Origin: Fusicatenibacter sp.
GTDB taxonomy: Bacteria > Bacillota > Clostridia > Lachnospirales > Lachnospiraceae
Direction of reading: 5' to 3'
NCBI GenBank assembly: GCA_022766945.1
Contig: JALEOU010000008.1
Coordinates: forward strand, 1 to 51,870
DNA: 51,870 nt
The translations under genes were made by a program, and so were the position numbers. Below are positions 1-8,223 of the stretch, piece after piece; within the stretch, counting starts at the first letter, position 1, and each line of letters opens with the position of its first letter. The notes beneath the pieces are model-generated. The model ran no database searches and was not told the origin of the DNA. It was given only the letters and a program-made list of their open reading frames with translations.

Positions 1-47
1 AGGTTCCGTGACTCACTCGTTGAGTGAGTCACTGAACCTGTCCCCTT
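1..47. repeat. Extragenic palindrome (REP-like hairpin), cut by window edge
   Basis: Arms at 1-18 and 22-39 are complementary at 17 of 18 positions around a 3-nt GTT loop. The right arm continues as GTCCCCTT to 47, so the full element probably also extends left of the window. The form resembles REP/RAYT-type extragenic palindromes, but no transposase is visible here. Its outer sequence (CCTGTCCCCTT) is the same as part of the adjacent 18-bp tandem repeat, which suggests that repeat grew from the end of this element. Confidence 0.7.
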
Positions 48-137
48 GGCTCTGCCTGTCCCCTTGGCTCTGCCTGTCCCCTTGGCTCTGCCTGTCCCCT
101 TGGCTCTGCCTGTCCCCTTGGCTCTGCCTTGGCTCTG
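37..137. repeat. 18-bp tandem repeat, five full copies plus a truncated one
   Basis: The unit CCTGTCCCCTTGGCTCTG occurs five times without change at 37-126 and is followed by a shortened copy to 137. It ends just before the stop codon of the C39-like peptidase gene (143). An open frame across it only translates the repeat and is not a gene. Perfect identity between copies indicates recent expansion and likely length variation between strains. Confidence 0.9.
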
Positions 138-142
138 TCTAG

Positions 143-988
143 CTACTGATACACCCACATATCCTTCATCTGTGCCACCAGCCGATCCACATCCCAGGTC
201 TGCTTGCTTCGCTTTTTGCTGTTTGGATCGTTGACTACAATTTTCCCGCTGCCGGTGGCTTTTGTAAGAACAATAAAATGTCCCTGTGTTGTGAAGTCTC
301 CGGGGCCCATGCAGGCTATGATGACTTTTCCCTTGGCCAGTTCTTCTGTGATCGTATCCGCATCCGGGTTTGCTTCCATCACCTGCAGCCCCAGCTGCGC
401 TGCCCCTTCGCTCATCAGGCTCCAGGCTGTACCTGAGCCGGGCACATAGTAGCCATGTTCATTCGACCACTGGGCGACTTTCCATGGGTTCCACTCTGTA
501 TCCCCTTTAAGACCGCAATATACCATAGACAGGCAGGTAGGACCGCAGCCGTTAAGGGCCATATAATTGCCGCCATACTCTCTATATCCCCAGCGCTTGT
601 CCCACTGGATAAACAGGGGAATCTTTCCCTCTTTCACTTCATCGCTGATATCAATGGCAAGATCTTTATCCGCATATTTTTTATAATCTTTCGCAAAATC
701 ATACGCTTCCGGCTGTCTTTCGACCAGCTCGATCAGACTTTCCGGACATCCGCTGGCCCGCAATATGACACTTTTGGACAGGAAAGTCCCCTTCAACACA
801 CAAACTAACAGTACCGCCAGTAAGAATAGCATACACATCACACGGATCTGCCTTTTTCTTCTGGCCTTTCTGGCTTTTTTTATAGCTCTGGCTCTGTTTA
901 CCGGACGGTTTTCCGACCTTCGCACTGATGTACTTCTGCCTGTACTGTGTTCCAGATCCTCATACCATAATACTTCTGTCTGATTCAT
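143..988 (-). CDS. C39-like peptidase with N-terminal membrane anchor
   Basis: The 281-residue protein has a basic N-terminus (about residues 20-48), one membrane segment (about 49-66) and an outer papain-like domain of the Peptidase_C39_2 type. The catalytic cysteine lies in NGCGPTCLSM (Cys152), the histidine in QGHFIVLT and the aspartate in VVNDPNS. The ATG at 988 is chosen because AGGAGG (complement of 997-1002) sits at good spacing; a longer frame to 1051 has no such site. It is the last gene of a likely operon with the response regulator and kinase, which suggests a cell-surface role controlled by that system. Family members are annotated as C39-like peptidases without a known substrate. 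There is no ABC transporter as in bacteriocin-processing C39 enzymes, so that role is unlikely. Confidence 0.85.
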   Translation of the reverse strand: MNQTEVLWYEDLEHSTGRSTSVRRSENRPVNRARAIKKARKARRKRQIRVMCMLFLLAVLLVCVLKGTFLSKSVILRASGCPESLIELVERQPEAYDFAKDYKKYADKDLAIDISDEVKEGKIPLFIQWDKRWGYREYGGNYMALNGCGPTCLSMVYCGLKGDTEWNPWKVAQWSNEHGYYVPGSGTAWSLMSEGAAQLGLQVMEANPDADTITEELAKGKVIIACMGPGDFTTQGHFIVLTKATGSGKIVVNDPNSKKRSKQTWDVDRLVAQMKDMWVYQ

Positions 989-996
989 AAAAAATA

Positions 997-1035
997 CCTC
1001 CTCTTTCGATAGCTTTAGTCTATCAAAAGAGGAGG
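997..1035 (-). promoter_or_regulatory. Terminator-like hairpin whose 3' arm contains the peptidase RBS
   Basis: Arms 997-1012 and 1020-1035 pair at 15 of 16 positions with a 7-nt loop. Read on the minus strand, the 3' arm ends in GAGGAGG, the Shine-Dalgarno sequence of the gene starting at 988, and is followed by TATTTTTT. It therefore has the form of an intrinsic terminator or attenuator between the kinase and peptidase genes, and when folded it would also hide the ribosome binding site. The pairing is seen directly; regulation is inferred. Confidence 0.6.
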
Positions 1036-1088
1036 CTTTATTTATTCTCACAGTATTTCAGGTGCCTTGTGATTTTCTGACGCATTTC

Positions 1089-2195
1089 TTACGATTTTCT
1101 TACGGTCAGCATCGGCAGCTTTATGTGAAACAGAATGCTCTCATCTTTGCTCATAGCGGTTATGGTTCCCTGATGCAGCTCCACGATTTCTTTGGCAATA
1201 GCCAATCCCAGTCCTGCACCGCCCGAAGCAGAGCTTCGTGACTCATCCAGCCGGTAAAACTGCTCAAATAGATGCTGCAGCTTGTCCTCCGGTATGGTCG
1301 GACCATAATTGCGCAGCCAGATCTGCACCTCTCCATTCTCCTGCTTCATCAGAAGATCCAGAGTGGTGTGCGGATAGCTGTAGCTGATGGCATTACGGAT
1401 CAGATTGTCAAACACCCGCTGCATCTTATCTGCATCAAAGAGAAATTCCACATTGGGATCGATCTTCGTACGCCAGCTGATCTTTTTCTCTTCCAGAAGG
1501 GGTGTGGACTCGGAAACGATCTGTTCCAGCATGCGGGTCATATTTCTTTTTTCTCTGCGAAGTGTCATAGACGTCAGCGTCAGCCGGCTGATATCAAAGA
1601 ATTCATTGATCAGCTCTTCCAGCCGCTGTGCCTTGTCCAGAGCAATGCCGGTGTATTTCACTCTCTGCACGTGATTCAGCTCCGGATTTTCGTACAGAAG
1701 TGTAAGATAACCTATGATACTGGTCAGCGGTGTCTTCAGATCGTGAGCCAGATACATGATCAGGTCGTTTTTCTTCTGATCCTCTTCCTGCAGCTTATGC
1801 TCATTCTGAATAGCCGTGAGGCGAACTTCATTTAATTCCTGCTGAGCCTCCTGCAAAAAGCCAGACAGCTGTATAGGCTGCTCCTTATGCATGGCCAGCT
1901 GCTCGGATGCCTGTATCAGTTCATCCAGATAACGGAGGGGTTTCTGAAAAAAGTGTATCGTATAGATGATCCAGACGATCACAGGAACCAAAATAGCAAT
2001 GATCTGTAAAATTCCCTCAGGAATCGCAACATAACCGCCGCTGTATTCCGAACAGTACTGCCAGACCACATCGTTAAAAAATACGAGCCAGTATACCACC
2101 AGAGCCGCAAAAACCACCGCCCGCACCAGGTACTGGCGGGCCATTTTTCGGCTGAGCTGTGTGCGAATATTCGATATCTTCTTTTTCCTATTCAA
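1089..2195 (-). CDS. VanS-like sensor histidine kinase
   Basis: The 368-residue membrane kinase has two hydrophobic segments (about 24-41 and 62-83) separated by an outer loop of only about 20 residues, so it probably senses within or close to the membrane. The H-box reads LAHDLKTPLTSIIGYL (His151), followed by an N-box (FDNLIRNAISYSYP) and the glycine-rich ATP lid GGAGLGLAIAKEIVELHQG. The gene overlaps the response-regulator gene by 8 bp, so the two are co-transcribed. The family resembles VanS, but no vanH/A/X ligase genes are present, so glycopeptide resistance should not be inferred. Its likely output is the adjacent C39-like peptidase. Confidence 0.9.
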   Translation of the reverse strand: MNRKKKISNIRTQLSRKMARQYLVRAVVFAALVVYWLVFFNDVVWQYCSEYSGGYVAIPEGILQIIAILVPVIVWIIYTIHFFQKPLRYLDELIQASEQLAMHKEQPIQLSGFLQEAQQELNEVRLTAIQNEHKLQEEDQKKNDLIMYLAHDLKTPLTSIIGYLTLLYENPELNHVQRVKYTGIALDKAQRLEELINEFFDISRLTLTSMTLRREKRNMTRMLEQIVSESTPLLEEKKISWRTKIDPNVEFLFDADKMQRVFDNLIRNAISYSYPHTTLDLLMKQENGEVQIWLRNYGPTIPEDKLQHLFEQFYRLDESRSSASGGAGLGLAIAKEIVELHQGTITAMSKDESILFHIKLPMLTVRKS

Positions 2196-2883
2196 TGGTA
2201 TACCCCACTCCCCAGACAGTCTTTACATATTTCGGGTGCCGGGAGGATTCTTTCATCTTGCCCCTGAGCCTGGCAATATGTGCCATCACCGTATTGTTGC
2301 TGTCCATATATTTTTCGCCCCAGACATGCTCAAAAAGCTCCTCGGAGGAAACCACTTTTCCTTTTCTTTCACAGAGATACAAAAGGATGCTGAATTCGAT
2401 GGGGGTAAGATTCAGATCGCTGCCATTCAGCACACATTTATGCGTTGCCTTGTCTATGGTCAGCCCCCGAATCATGATTTCGTCCGAAATATCCACCTCG
2501 TCCTTATGCACTTTGGGATTGTATTTGACGGAGCGCCGGATCTGGGTCTTGACCCGGGCAATGAGCTCCAGCGGGTTAAAGGGCTTGGTCATGTAATCAT
2601 CCGCTCCCAGTGTCAGTCCCGTCAGCTTGTCGATATCCTGAATCTTGGCTGTCAGCATGATGATGGGGAAGAAATAATTCTCCCGAATCCTTCTGAGCAG
2701 TTCAAAGCCGTCCATATCCGGCAGCATCACATCCAGGATCGCCAGATCGATCTGCTCTGTCCGGATGCAGTCAAGAACCCCTTCGGCGCGGTAAAATTTG
2801 CGTACATCAAAGCCTTCGTTGCAGAGATAGATTTCTACAAGATCAGCTATTTCTTTTTCATCGTCTACTACCAGTATTTTCAT
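2188..2883 (-). CDS. VanR-like OmpR-family response regulator
   Basis: The 231-residue protein has a receiver domain (about 1-120) with phospho-acceptor Asp51 in ILDVMLPD, the acidic pocket VVDDE and Lys in MTKPFNPLE. The C-terminal winged helix ends in HIARLRGKMKE and VWGVGYTIE, typical of the OmpR/PhoB class. It is the first gene of the RR-kinase-peptidase set. Its upstream region carries paired 10-bp direct repeats, as expected for DNA sites of this class, so autoregulation is likely. Confidence 0.92.
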   Translation of the reverse strand: MKILVVDDEKEIADLVEIYLCNEGFDVRKFYRAEGVLDCIRTEQIDLAILDVMLPDMDGFELLRRIRENYFFPIIMLTAKIQDIDKLTGLTLGADDYMTKPFNPLELIARVKTQIRRSVKYNPKVHKDEVDISDEIMIRGLTIDKATHKCVLNGSDLNLTPIEFSILLYLCERKGKVVSSEELFEHVWGEKYMDSNNTVMAHIARLRGKMKESSRHPKYVKTVWGVGYTIE

Positions 2884-2937
2884 GAGTATCCCCTTTTTCC
2901 TCTTCAGTCTTAGCCTTATACTATATCTTTTTTCACT

Positions 2938-3123
2938 GCCGGGCAGCTAATCTTCATATTTCTTCATATTTTACCGCATTATCCCTAGTGCGTCATTTCG
3001 CCGCAGAACAACTAATCTTCATATTATTCATATTTTTCCGCATTACCTCTAATGCCTCATTTCGCTGCAGAACAACCAATCTTTATATCTTTTCATATTC
3101 TGTCACATTACCATAGGCATTTC
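2938..3123. repeat. Three imperfect 60-64 bp tandem copies carrying paired response-regulator-like boxes
   Basis: Copies lie at 2938-2999, 3000-3063 and 3064-3123, each ending in CATTTC. Each copy holds two TTCATATT-like boxes about one helical turn apart: 2953-2960 and 2963-2970 (perfect 10-bp repeat TCTTCATATT), 3018-3025 and 3027-3034, and 3082-3089 and 3092-3099. OmpR-class regulators bind such same-side direct repeats. The first pair lies just upstream of the -35 position expected from a TATAGT-like -10 (complement of 2920-2925) of the regulator operon. The block lies between divergent genes and could act on both. Nothing else is evident in 2884-3261. Confidence 0.7.
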
Positions 3124-3261
3124 GAAATCAGCTCCTAAATATGCAGTTTTCTGCTCTGCTTCCCTTAGTATAAAAGCATCCCCGGCGATTTGCAATTCTT
3201 TTCACCACAGAATGATTTTCCCGCAAAATGGAAATACTGTGCCAAACGGAGGCAAATCATT

Positions 3262-4563
3262 ATGGAATATTTATGGACAAAAGGACTCACCCCACCCGAG
3301 TTTCCGCCGCTTGATTCGGATATTGACACGGACATTCTGATTATTGGCGGAGGTATGGCAGGGATTCTCTGTGCTATGATGCTTGAGGAGGCAGGCGCAG
3401 ATTATGTTCTGGTGGAAGGGGAACGTATAGGAAAAGGTATTACGAAAGGTACCACGGCTGTGCTGACTGCCCAGCATGACATACTGTATCAGGATATTGT
3501 AAAAAAACACGGAAAAGAAAAGGCATCACAGTATCTCTATGCCAATCTTCATGCGGTCAAAGCGTACCGTCGGCTCAGCAAAGAAATACCCTGCGATTTT
3601 GAAGACCGGCCTTCTCTTATGTTCTCCAGAAACGACAGGGCTTTGCTGGAACGGGAAGCAGACACCCTTCGTCAGCTGGGATATGATGCCGATCTTACCA
3701 CAGATACACCTCTGCCCTTTCCCGTTGCCGGAGCAGTAAAATATGAGGGCATGGCACAGTTTCATCCACTGAAATTTCTGTATGGGGCCGCAAAAAATCT
3801 TCGCATTTTTGAACAGACATATGTGAAAAAGCTGGAAAGCACCACAGCATACACAACAAAAGGATCCATTCACGCCCGCAAAGTCATCGTCACTACCCAT
3901 TTTCCTTTCATTAACCGTCATGGTCTATATTTTGCAAAGCTTTATCAACAGCGTTCTTATGTGGTAGCTCTGGAAAATGCGCCGGATCTTGGCTGTACTA
4001 TAGAGGACGTGGATAAAGGCGGTATATATCTGAGAAATTACGGCAATCTCCTGCTGGTGGGCGGCGGGGATCACAGAACCGGCCTGAAAGGGAGCGGTTT
4101 TACCGCTGTGCGGGATTTTTGCCGTCAGTATTATCCTGATGCCCGTGAAAAATTCTCCTGGGCAAACCAGGACTGTATCAGTCTGGACGGCATTCCTTAC
4201 ATCGGCCCTTACAGCAGACACTTTCCCAACGTATATACAGCCTCCGGTTTTCATCTCTGGGGCATGACCACTTCTCTGATCGCTGCGGAAATACTGACGG
4301 ATATGGTTTTGGGGTGCAGCAATCGCTTTGCGCCTGTCTTTTCTCCCCAGAGAAATATGCTGACCGGACAGCTGTTTATTAACGCAGGAATCTCTGCCCT
4401 GCACTTTCTCACGCCGACAGTAAAACGGTGCCCGCATATGGGATGCGCCCTGCACTGGAATCCTGTGGAGCACAGCTGGGACTGTCCCTGCCATGGCTCC
4501 CGCTTTGATCAGCACGGCAATCTCATCGATAATCCCGCCAGGAGGAACAGTCATGTGGAGTAG
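3262..4563 (+). CDS. FAD-dependent oxidoreductase with C-terminal Rieske [2Fe-2S] domain
   Basis: The 433-residue protein is a DAO-type flavoprotein. It has the dinucleotide-binding motif IIGGGMAGILCAMMLEEAG near residue 30 and a short C-terminal Rieske domain with CPHMGCALHW and CPCHGSRF as the two Cys-x-His / Cys-x-x-His ligand pairs. This order matches the YhfW-like family. The C-terminus ends only about 20 residues after the second cluster motif, so the Rieske fold may be slightly short. ATG 3262 is chosen over the upstream in-frame ATG at 3190 because CGGAGG lies at 3247-3252. The stop overlaps the next gene by 11 bp, indicating translational coupling. The substrate is unknown. Confidence 0.85.
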   Translation: MEYLWTKGLTPPEFPPLDSDIDTDILIIGGGMAGILCAMMLEEAGADYVLVEGERIGKGITKGTTAVLTAQHDILYQDIVKKHGKEKASQYLYANLHAVKAYRRLSKEIPCDFEDRPSLMFSRNDRALLEREADTLRQLGYDADLTTDTPLPFPVAGAVKYEGMAQFHPLKFLYGAAKNLRIFEQTYVKKLESTTAYTTKGSIHARKVIVTTHFPFINRHGLYFAKLYQQRSYVVALENAPDLGCTIEDVDKGGIYLRNYGNLLLVGGGDHRTGLKGSGFTAVRDFCRQYYPDAREKFSWANQDCISLDGIPYIGPYSRHFPNVYTASGFHLWGMTTSLIAAEILTDMVLGCSNRFAPVFSPQRNMLTGQLFINAGISALHFLTPTVKRCPHMGCALHWNPVEHSWDCPCHGSRFDQHGNLIDNPARRNSHVE

Positions 4564-5380
4564 AAATATTAAATTCGAAGGATGGTATTTCAAACACCAG
4601 CTGGGAGATACCGTGGTTGCTTTTATCCCGGGAAAAGCCGAAAGCGGATCCTTTATCCAGGTCACCTCCTCCTGGGGTTCCCGACAGTTCACTGTACCGA
4701 AGCTGATCGTCAAAGGTAATATCATTCAAGCCGGAAAATGTCTGTTCACCCCTTACGGATGCCAAATCCGCCTGCCCGGCATCCGGGGAGATATCTATTA
4801 CGGTGACCTGACACCTCTTACATCAGATATCATGGGACCGTTTCGCTTCTTTCCCATGGAGTGCCGCCATGGCGTTGTCAGCATGGCCCATACTCTGGAG
4901 GGCGGACTGACCATAGACGGCATATATCACAGCTTTGACGGCGGCATTGGCTATATAGAAAAAGACAGCGGCGTATCTTTCCCCTGTGCCTACCAGTGGC
5001 TCCAGTGCAATACGTTTTCCGAGCCCTGTTCCGTCATGGCGTCCATTGCCCATATACCTTTTTTTCACAGAGCGTTTACCGGCTGCATCTGCGCCATTGT
5101 ATATGAGGGTAAAGAATATCGTCTGGCCACCTATCGGGGTGTGCGCATTCTCACTGCCACTGAGCGCCATATCCGTTTGGCGCAGCACCATCTGCTTCTC
5201 GATATCCGCATGCGTCCTGTCTCTGATGGCCATCCTCTGTTGGCACCATCAAAGGGACAAATGAAGATATCAATCCGGGAAAGCATATGCTGCCGCGTCC
5301 GAATTCGCTTATGGGACAGGGGCAAACTGATACTGAATCTTTGCAGCAATACTGCCGCCTATGAATATGTCAAAAAATGA
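4553..5380 (+). CDS. Tocopherol-cyclase-like protein
   Basis: The 275-residue protein begins with the hallmark FEGWYFKHQ of the tocopherol cyclase family, a lipocalin-like beta-barrel fold found in many bacteria that make no tocopherol. Further hydrophobic and aromatic beta-rich stretches follow, including a tryptophan-containing segment around SYQWLQCN-like sequence. ATG 4553 has AGGAGG at 4540-4545 and overlaps the end of the Rieske oxidoreductase gene, so both are probably expressed together. The bacterial function is not established. The coupling suggests a lipid or quinone-like ligand handled by the flavoprotein, but that is inference. Confidence 0.75.
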   Translation: MWSRNIKFEGWYFKHQLGDTVVAFIPGKAESGSFIQVTSSWGSRQFTVPKLIVKGNIIQAGKCLFTPYGCQIRLPGIRGDIYYGDLTPLTSDIMGPFRFFPMECRHGVVSMAHTLEGGLTIDGIYHSFDGGIGYIEKDSGVSFPCAYQWLQCNTFSEPCSVMASIAHIPFFHRAFTGCICAIVYEGKEYRLATYRGVRILTATERHIRLAQHHLLLDIRMRPVSDGHPLLAPSKGQMKISIRESICCRVRIRLWDRGKLILNLCSNTAAYEYVKK

Positions 5381-5563
5381 GGAATCTTGCAAGTCGTGCA
5401 AAGGGCGCAAAATAATCATGAACCAGAAAATAAATATACTAACTGATTCAGATTTACGTTTTATTAATACACATACTTCTGAAATCAACACTATACGATG
5501 ACTGACACCAGAATAAATATTATTAGCATACATTCAGACAAAAACAACATTTTTTATCTGTAC

Positions 5564-5823
5564 GTATGACGATTGGACAACACATTTCAGACTAAAAATG
5601 ATTAGCATACTATTCTGTATGATTTTCTGTTGATTCTGGCAGACATATATTGTTTTTATTCAATTTAGTATGACTTATCTTCTCTAATTGCAGACTAACT
5701 AACTTTATTTTTAAATTGTGTATGACTCGCATTCTCTAATTACAGACTAACTCACTTTATTTTTAGATTGTGTATGACTCACATTCTCCAATTGCAGACT
5801 TGCTCACGTTATTTTTAGCAAGC
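5564..5823. repeat. Decayed minisatellite, about 52-bp period, five copies
   Basis: Copies starting with GTATGA lie at 5564, 5617, 5668, 5720 and 5772. The last three are most alike: GTATGACT, an ATTCTCTAATTGCAGACT-like middle and a TTATTTTTA end. The older copies at the left are eroded, and a still weaker trace may exist near 5497. The array runs directly into the palindromic element at 5822. It lies in the convergent gap after the tocopherol-cyclase-like gene, where no gene is visible from 5381 to 6180. There are no unique spacers, so it is not CRISPR. Confidence 0.8.
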
Positions 5824-6093
5824 CAACATCCGGGACAGGTCTTCCCGCTTTACTGTTCTGTGAAAACGTAAAGTGAGGGCTGCAGGTTCCTGGTGCGCGG
5901 CCGACCAGAGAACAGGGGCATCTGCCGCTTACCGGGCGGCAGATGAGGAGACCTGAAGCGGGTTTGCATCAGGCAAACCTGCTGAATGTCTCCGGTACCC
6001 TGTTCGGCGGGAGACCGCACACCTGGAACCTGCGTCCCGAACGACTCGTTTTCACAGAACAGTAAAGCGGGAAGACCTGGCCCGGATGTTGGC
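5822..6093. repeat. 272-bp multi-stem palindromic element (mobile element or structured RNA candidate)
   Basis: Outer arms 5822-5868 and 6047-6093 are 47 bp each and complementary except at one position. Nested inside are stem 5882-5900/6015-6033 (17 of 19), stem 5910-5917/5998-6005 (8 of 8), hairpin 5919-5928/5936-5945 (10 of 10), stem 5947-5952/5988-5993 (6 of 6) and hairpin 5958-5967/5973-5982 (one G-T pair). The whole is one long stalk ending in a branched head. No convincing gene lies in it. It sits between the convergent tocopherol-cyclase-like gene and pckA and is more GC-rich than the flanking repeat. I do not recognise it as a known RNA family. It could be a MITE-like element, a structured RNA, or a DNA cruciform site. 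Confidence 0.75.
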
Positions 6094-6128
6094 GCACCCG
6101 CTAGAGCGCACCCATGGCTCGCAAACGT

Positions 6129-6160
6129 AAAAAACCGGGTGCAGTCTCCCACACCCGGCC
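6129..6160 (-). terminator. Intrinsic terminator of pckA
   Basis: On the minus strand GCCGGGTGTG and its partner CACCCGG form a stem around GGAGACTG, followed by TTTTTT. It lies 20 bp past the pckA stop codon. Confidence 0.9.
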
Positions 6161-6180
6161 ATTTACATAGTGATTTATTC

Positions 6181-7785
6181 TTATTTCTGCGGACCAGCAG
6201 CAACCAGTGCTTTACCGGCAGCATTTCCTTCGTATTTCTTGAAGTTCTTGATGAATCTGTCAGCCAGATCCTCTGCTTTCTTCTCCCACTCGGAAGCATC
6301 AGCGTAAGTGTCACGCGGATCCAGGATACCTGTATCAACGCCCGGCAGCTCTGTCGGAACTTCCAGATTGAACATCGGGATCTTCTTAGTCGGAGCTTTG
6401 TTGATGTCACCATTCAGGATAGCATCAATGATACCACGGGTATCTTTGATGGAGATACGTTTTCCGGTACCGTTCCAACCTGTGTTAACCAGATAAGCTT
6501 TAGCGCCGTTAGCTTCCATCTTCTTAACCAGCTCTTCTGCGTATTTTGTCGGATGCAGCTCCAGGAAAGCCTGTCCGAAGCAAGCGGAGAAGGTAGGTGT
6601 CGGCTCTGTGATACCACGCTCTGTACCAGCCAGCTTAGCTGTGAAACCGGACAGGAAGTAGTACTGTGTCTGCTCCGGAGTCAGGATAGATACCGGCGGC
6701 AGTACGCCGAAAGCATCTGCGGAAAGGAAGATAACATCCTTAGCAGCCGGTGCTGTAGAAACCGGACGTACGATATTCTCGATGTGGTCGATCGGGTAAG
6801 ATACACGAGTATTCTCAGTAACGCTCTTATCGTTGAAATCGATCTTGCCGTCTTTGTCCAGAGTTACGTTCTCCAGAAGAGCGTTTCTCTTGATAGCGTT
6901 GTAGATATCCGGCTCGGACTCTTTATCCAGGTTGATAACCTTAGCGTAGCATCCACCCTCGAAGTTGAATACGCCGTTGTCATCCCAGCCGTGCTCGTCA
7001 TCACCGATCAGAAGACGTTTCGGGTCTGTGGAAAGTGTGGTCTTACCTGTACCGGACAGACCGAAGAAGATAGCTGTATTCTCACCGTTCAGGTCAGTGT
7101 TTGCGGAGCAGTGCATGGAAGCGATGCCCTTCAGCGGCAGATAGTAGTTCATCATGGAGAACATACCTTTCTTCATCTCACCGCCATACCAGGTGTTGAT
7201 GATTACCTGCTCACGGCTTGTGATATTGAATACAACTGCAGTCTCAGAATTGAGGCCGAGTTCCTTGTAATTCTCAACTTTTGCCTTGGAAGCATTGTAA
7301 ACGATGAAATCAGGCTCAAAGTTCTCAAGCTCTTCATCAGACGGGCAGATGAACATGTTCTTTACGAAATGAGCCTGCCAAGCTACTTCCATGATAAAAC
7401 GAATTGCCATACGGGTGTCTTTGTTAGCACCGCAGAAAGCATCTACAACGTAAAGTTTCTTGTTGGAAAGCTCGTCCAGAGCAATTTTCTTAACAGCATC
7501 CCAGGTTTCCTGGCTTGCAGGATGGTTGTCATTCTTGTACTCGTCAGAAGTCCACCATACTGTATCTTTGGAATTCTCATCAACAACGATGAATTTGTCT
7601 TTCGGAGAACGACCGGTGTAGATACCTGTCATAACATTGACAGCGCCCAGTTCACTTTCCTGGCCTTTCTCAAATCCTTCCAGACCTGGTTTTGTTTCTT
7701 CCTCAAACAAAAGCTCATAAGAAGGGTTATGCACAATTTCTGTAGTCCCGGAAATACCATACTTGCTTAAATTGATGTCTGCCAT
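6181..7785 (-). CDS. pckA: Phosphoenolpyruvate carboxykinase (ATP)
   Basis: The 534-residue cytosolic enzyme interconverts oxaloacetate plus ATP with phosphoenolpyruvate, ADP and CO2. In fermenting gut anaerobes it often runs towards oxaloacetate. The P-loop [13 protein letters not shown], the adjacent metal site [10 protein letters not shown] and the arginine-containing [12 protein letters not shown] are all intact, and the length is normal for the ATP-dependent class. ATG 7785 follows a GAGGTAAAGG-type ribosome site. The gene stands alone with its own promoter (7887-7914), a leader hairpin (7822-7850) and a strong terminator. Confidence 0.97.
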   Translation of the reverse strand: MADINLSKYGISGTTEIVHNPSYELLFEEETKPGLEGFEKGQESELGAVNVMTGIYTGRSPKDKFIVVDENSKDTVWWTSDEYKNDNHPASQETWDAVKKIALDELSNKKLYVVDAFCGANKDTRMAIRFIMEVAWQAHFVKNMFICPSDEELENFEPDFIVYNASKAKVENYKELGLNSETAVVFNITSREQVIINTWYGGEMKKGMFSMMNYYLPLKGIASMHCSANTDLNGENTAIFFGLSGTGKTTLSTDPKRLLIGDDEHGWDDNGVFNFEGGCYAKVINLDKESEPDIYNAIKRNALLENVTLDKDGKIDFNDKSVTENTRVSYPIDHIENIVRPVSTAPAAKDVIFLSADAFGVLPPVSILTPEQTQYYFLSGFTAKLAGTERGITEPTPTFSACFGQAFLELHPTKYAEELVKKMEANGAKAYLVNTGWNGTGKRISIKDTRGIIDAILNGDINKAPTKKIPMFNLEVPTELPGVDTGILDPRDTYADASEWEKKAEDLADRFIKNFKKYEGNAAGKALVAAGPQK

Positions 7786-7821
7786 CTTACCTTTACCTCT
7801 TTCCTTTGATGATAAACCAAT

Positions 7822-7850
7822 GGTAACTTACTGCAGATACAGTAGTTACC
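7822..7850 (-). promoter_or_regulatory. Hairpin in the pckA leader
   Basis: GGTAACT at 7822-7828 pairs with AGTTACC at 7844-7850, with an inner ACTG/CAGT stem. It lies in the transcribed leader between the pckA promoter and start codon. It has no U-tract, so it is not a terminator; it may stabilise the mRNA or bind a regulator. Confidence 0.45.
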
Positions 7851-7886
7851 GGTTTCCGAAGTAGAGTTACTACTTTTCTAAAATAC

Positions 7887-7914
7887 ATTATACATAATTG
7901 GCAGATAAAATCAA
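7887..7914 (-). promoter_or_regulatory. pckA promoter
   Basis: On the minus strand TTGATT (complement of 7909-7914), a 16-nt spacer and TATAAT (complement of 7887-7892). This predicts a leader of about 95 nt. The rest of 7915-8139 shows nothing I can identify. Confidence 0.7.
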
Positions 7915-8139
7915 CAAAAAAATAACAAACTTTTTATAACCAATTTGAAAAATCCTGTCTATTCGGCAAATTTTTCACAGATTCAGGTCCGCTCAAAACC
8001 TCTCCCTGTCGCAAATTCAGAAACTACCAGGCCTGCAAAAAGGCCATTTTCTTCCTATCTTAATACCTTTTGGCCCTGATACCCTCCTTCTAAGAAAGCG
8101 CAGAAAATATTGATAATAATTTAACGATAAGCCTTTTTA

Positions 8140-8167
8140 TTGCTATTTTTCGATTTGCAGATATAAT
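8140..8167 (+). promoter_or_regulatory. Promoter reading into a truncated small frame
   Basis: TTGCTA (8140-8145), a 16-nt spacer and TATAAT (8162-8167) make a good housekeeping promoter on the plus strand. It would transcribe the frame starting at 8224 and stop at the terminator at 8315-8372. Confidence 0.55.
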
Positions 8168-8223
8168 AAAAAATATAGTCCCACTGATTTATTATGTATC
8201 ATTTGGCAGAAAGGAGTTTTCTT

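Noticed and set aside
46-234. Open frame coding repeated ALPVPL units
   Set aside because: It only translates the 18-bp tandem repeat (unit divisible by three) and has no ribosome site.
1089-2883. Vancomycin resistance operon
   Set aside because: Only VanR/VanS-like regulators are present; no ligase, dehydrogenase or D,D-dipeptidase genes follow, and the third gene is a C39-like peptidase.
5564-5823. Possible CRISPR array
   Set aside because: Copies are contiguous and imperfect without unique spacers, and no cas genes are present.
5850-6413. Minus-strand frame over the palindromic element
   Set aside because: It runs out of the pckA coding region in another frame, through the pckA terminator and into the palindrome; it has no family signal.
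5986-7770. Plus-strand 594-codon frame opposite pckA
   Set aside because: It is an antisense shadow of a certain gene with no ribosome site or recognisable protein.
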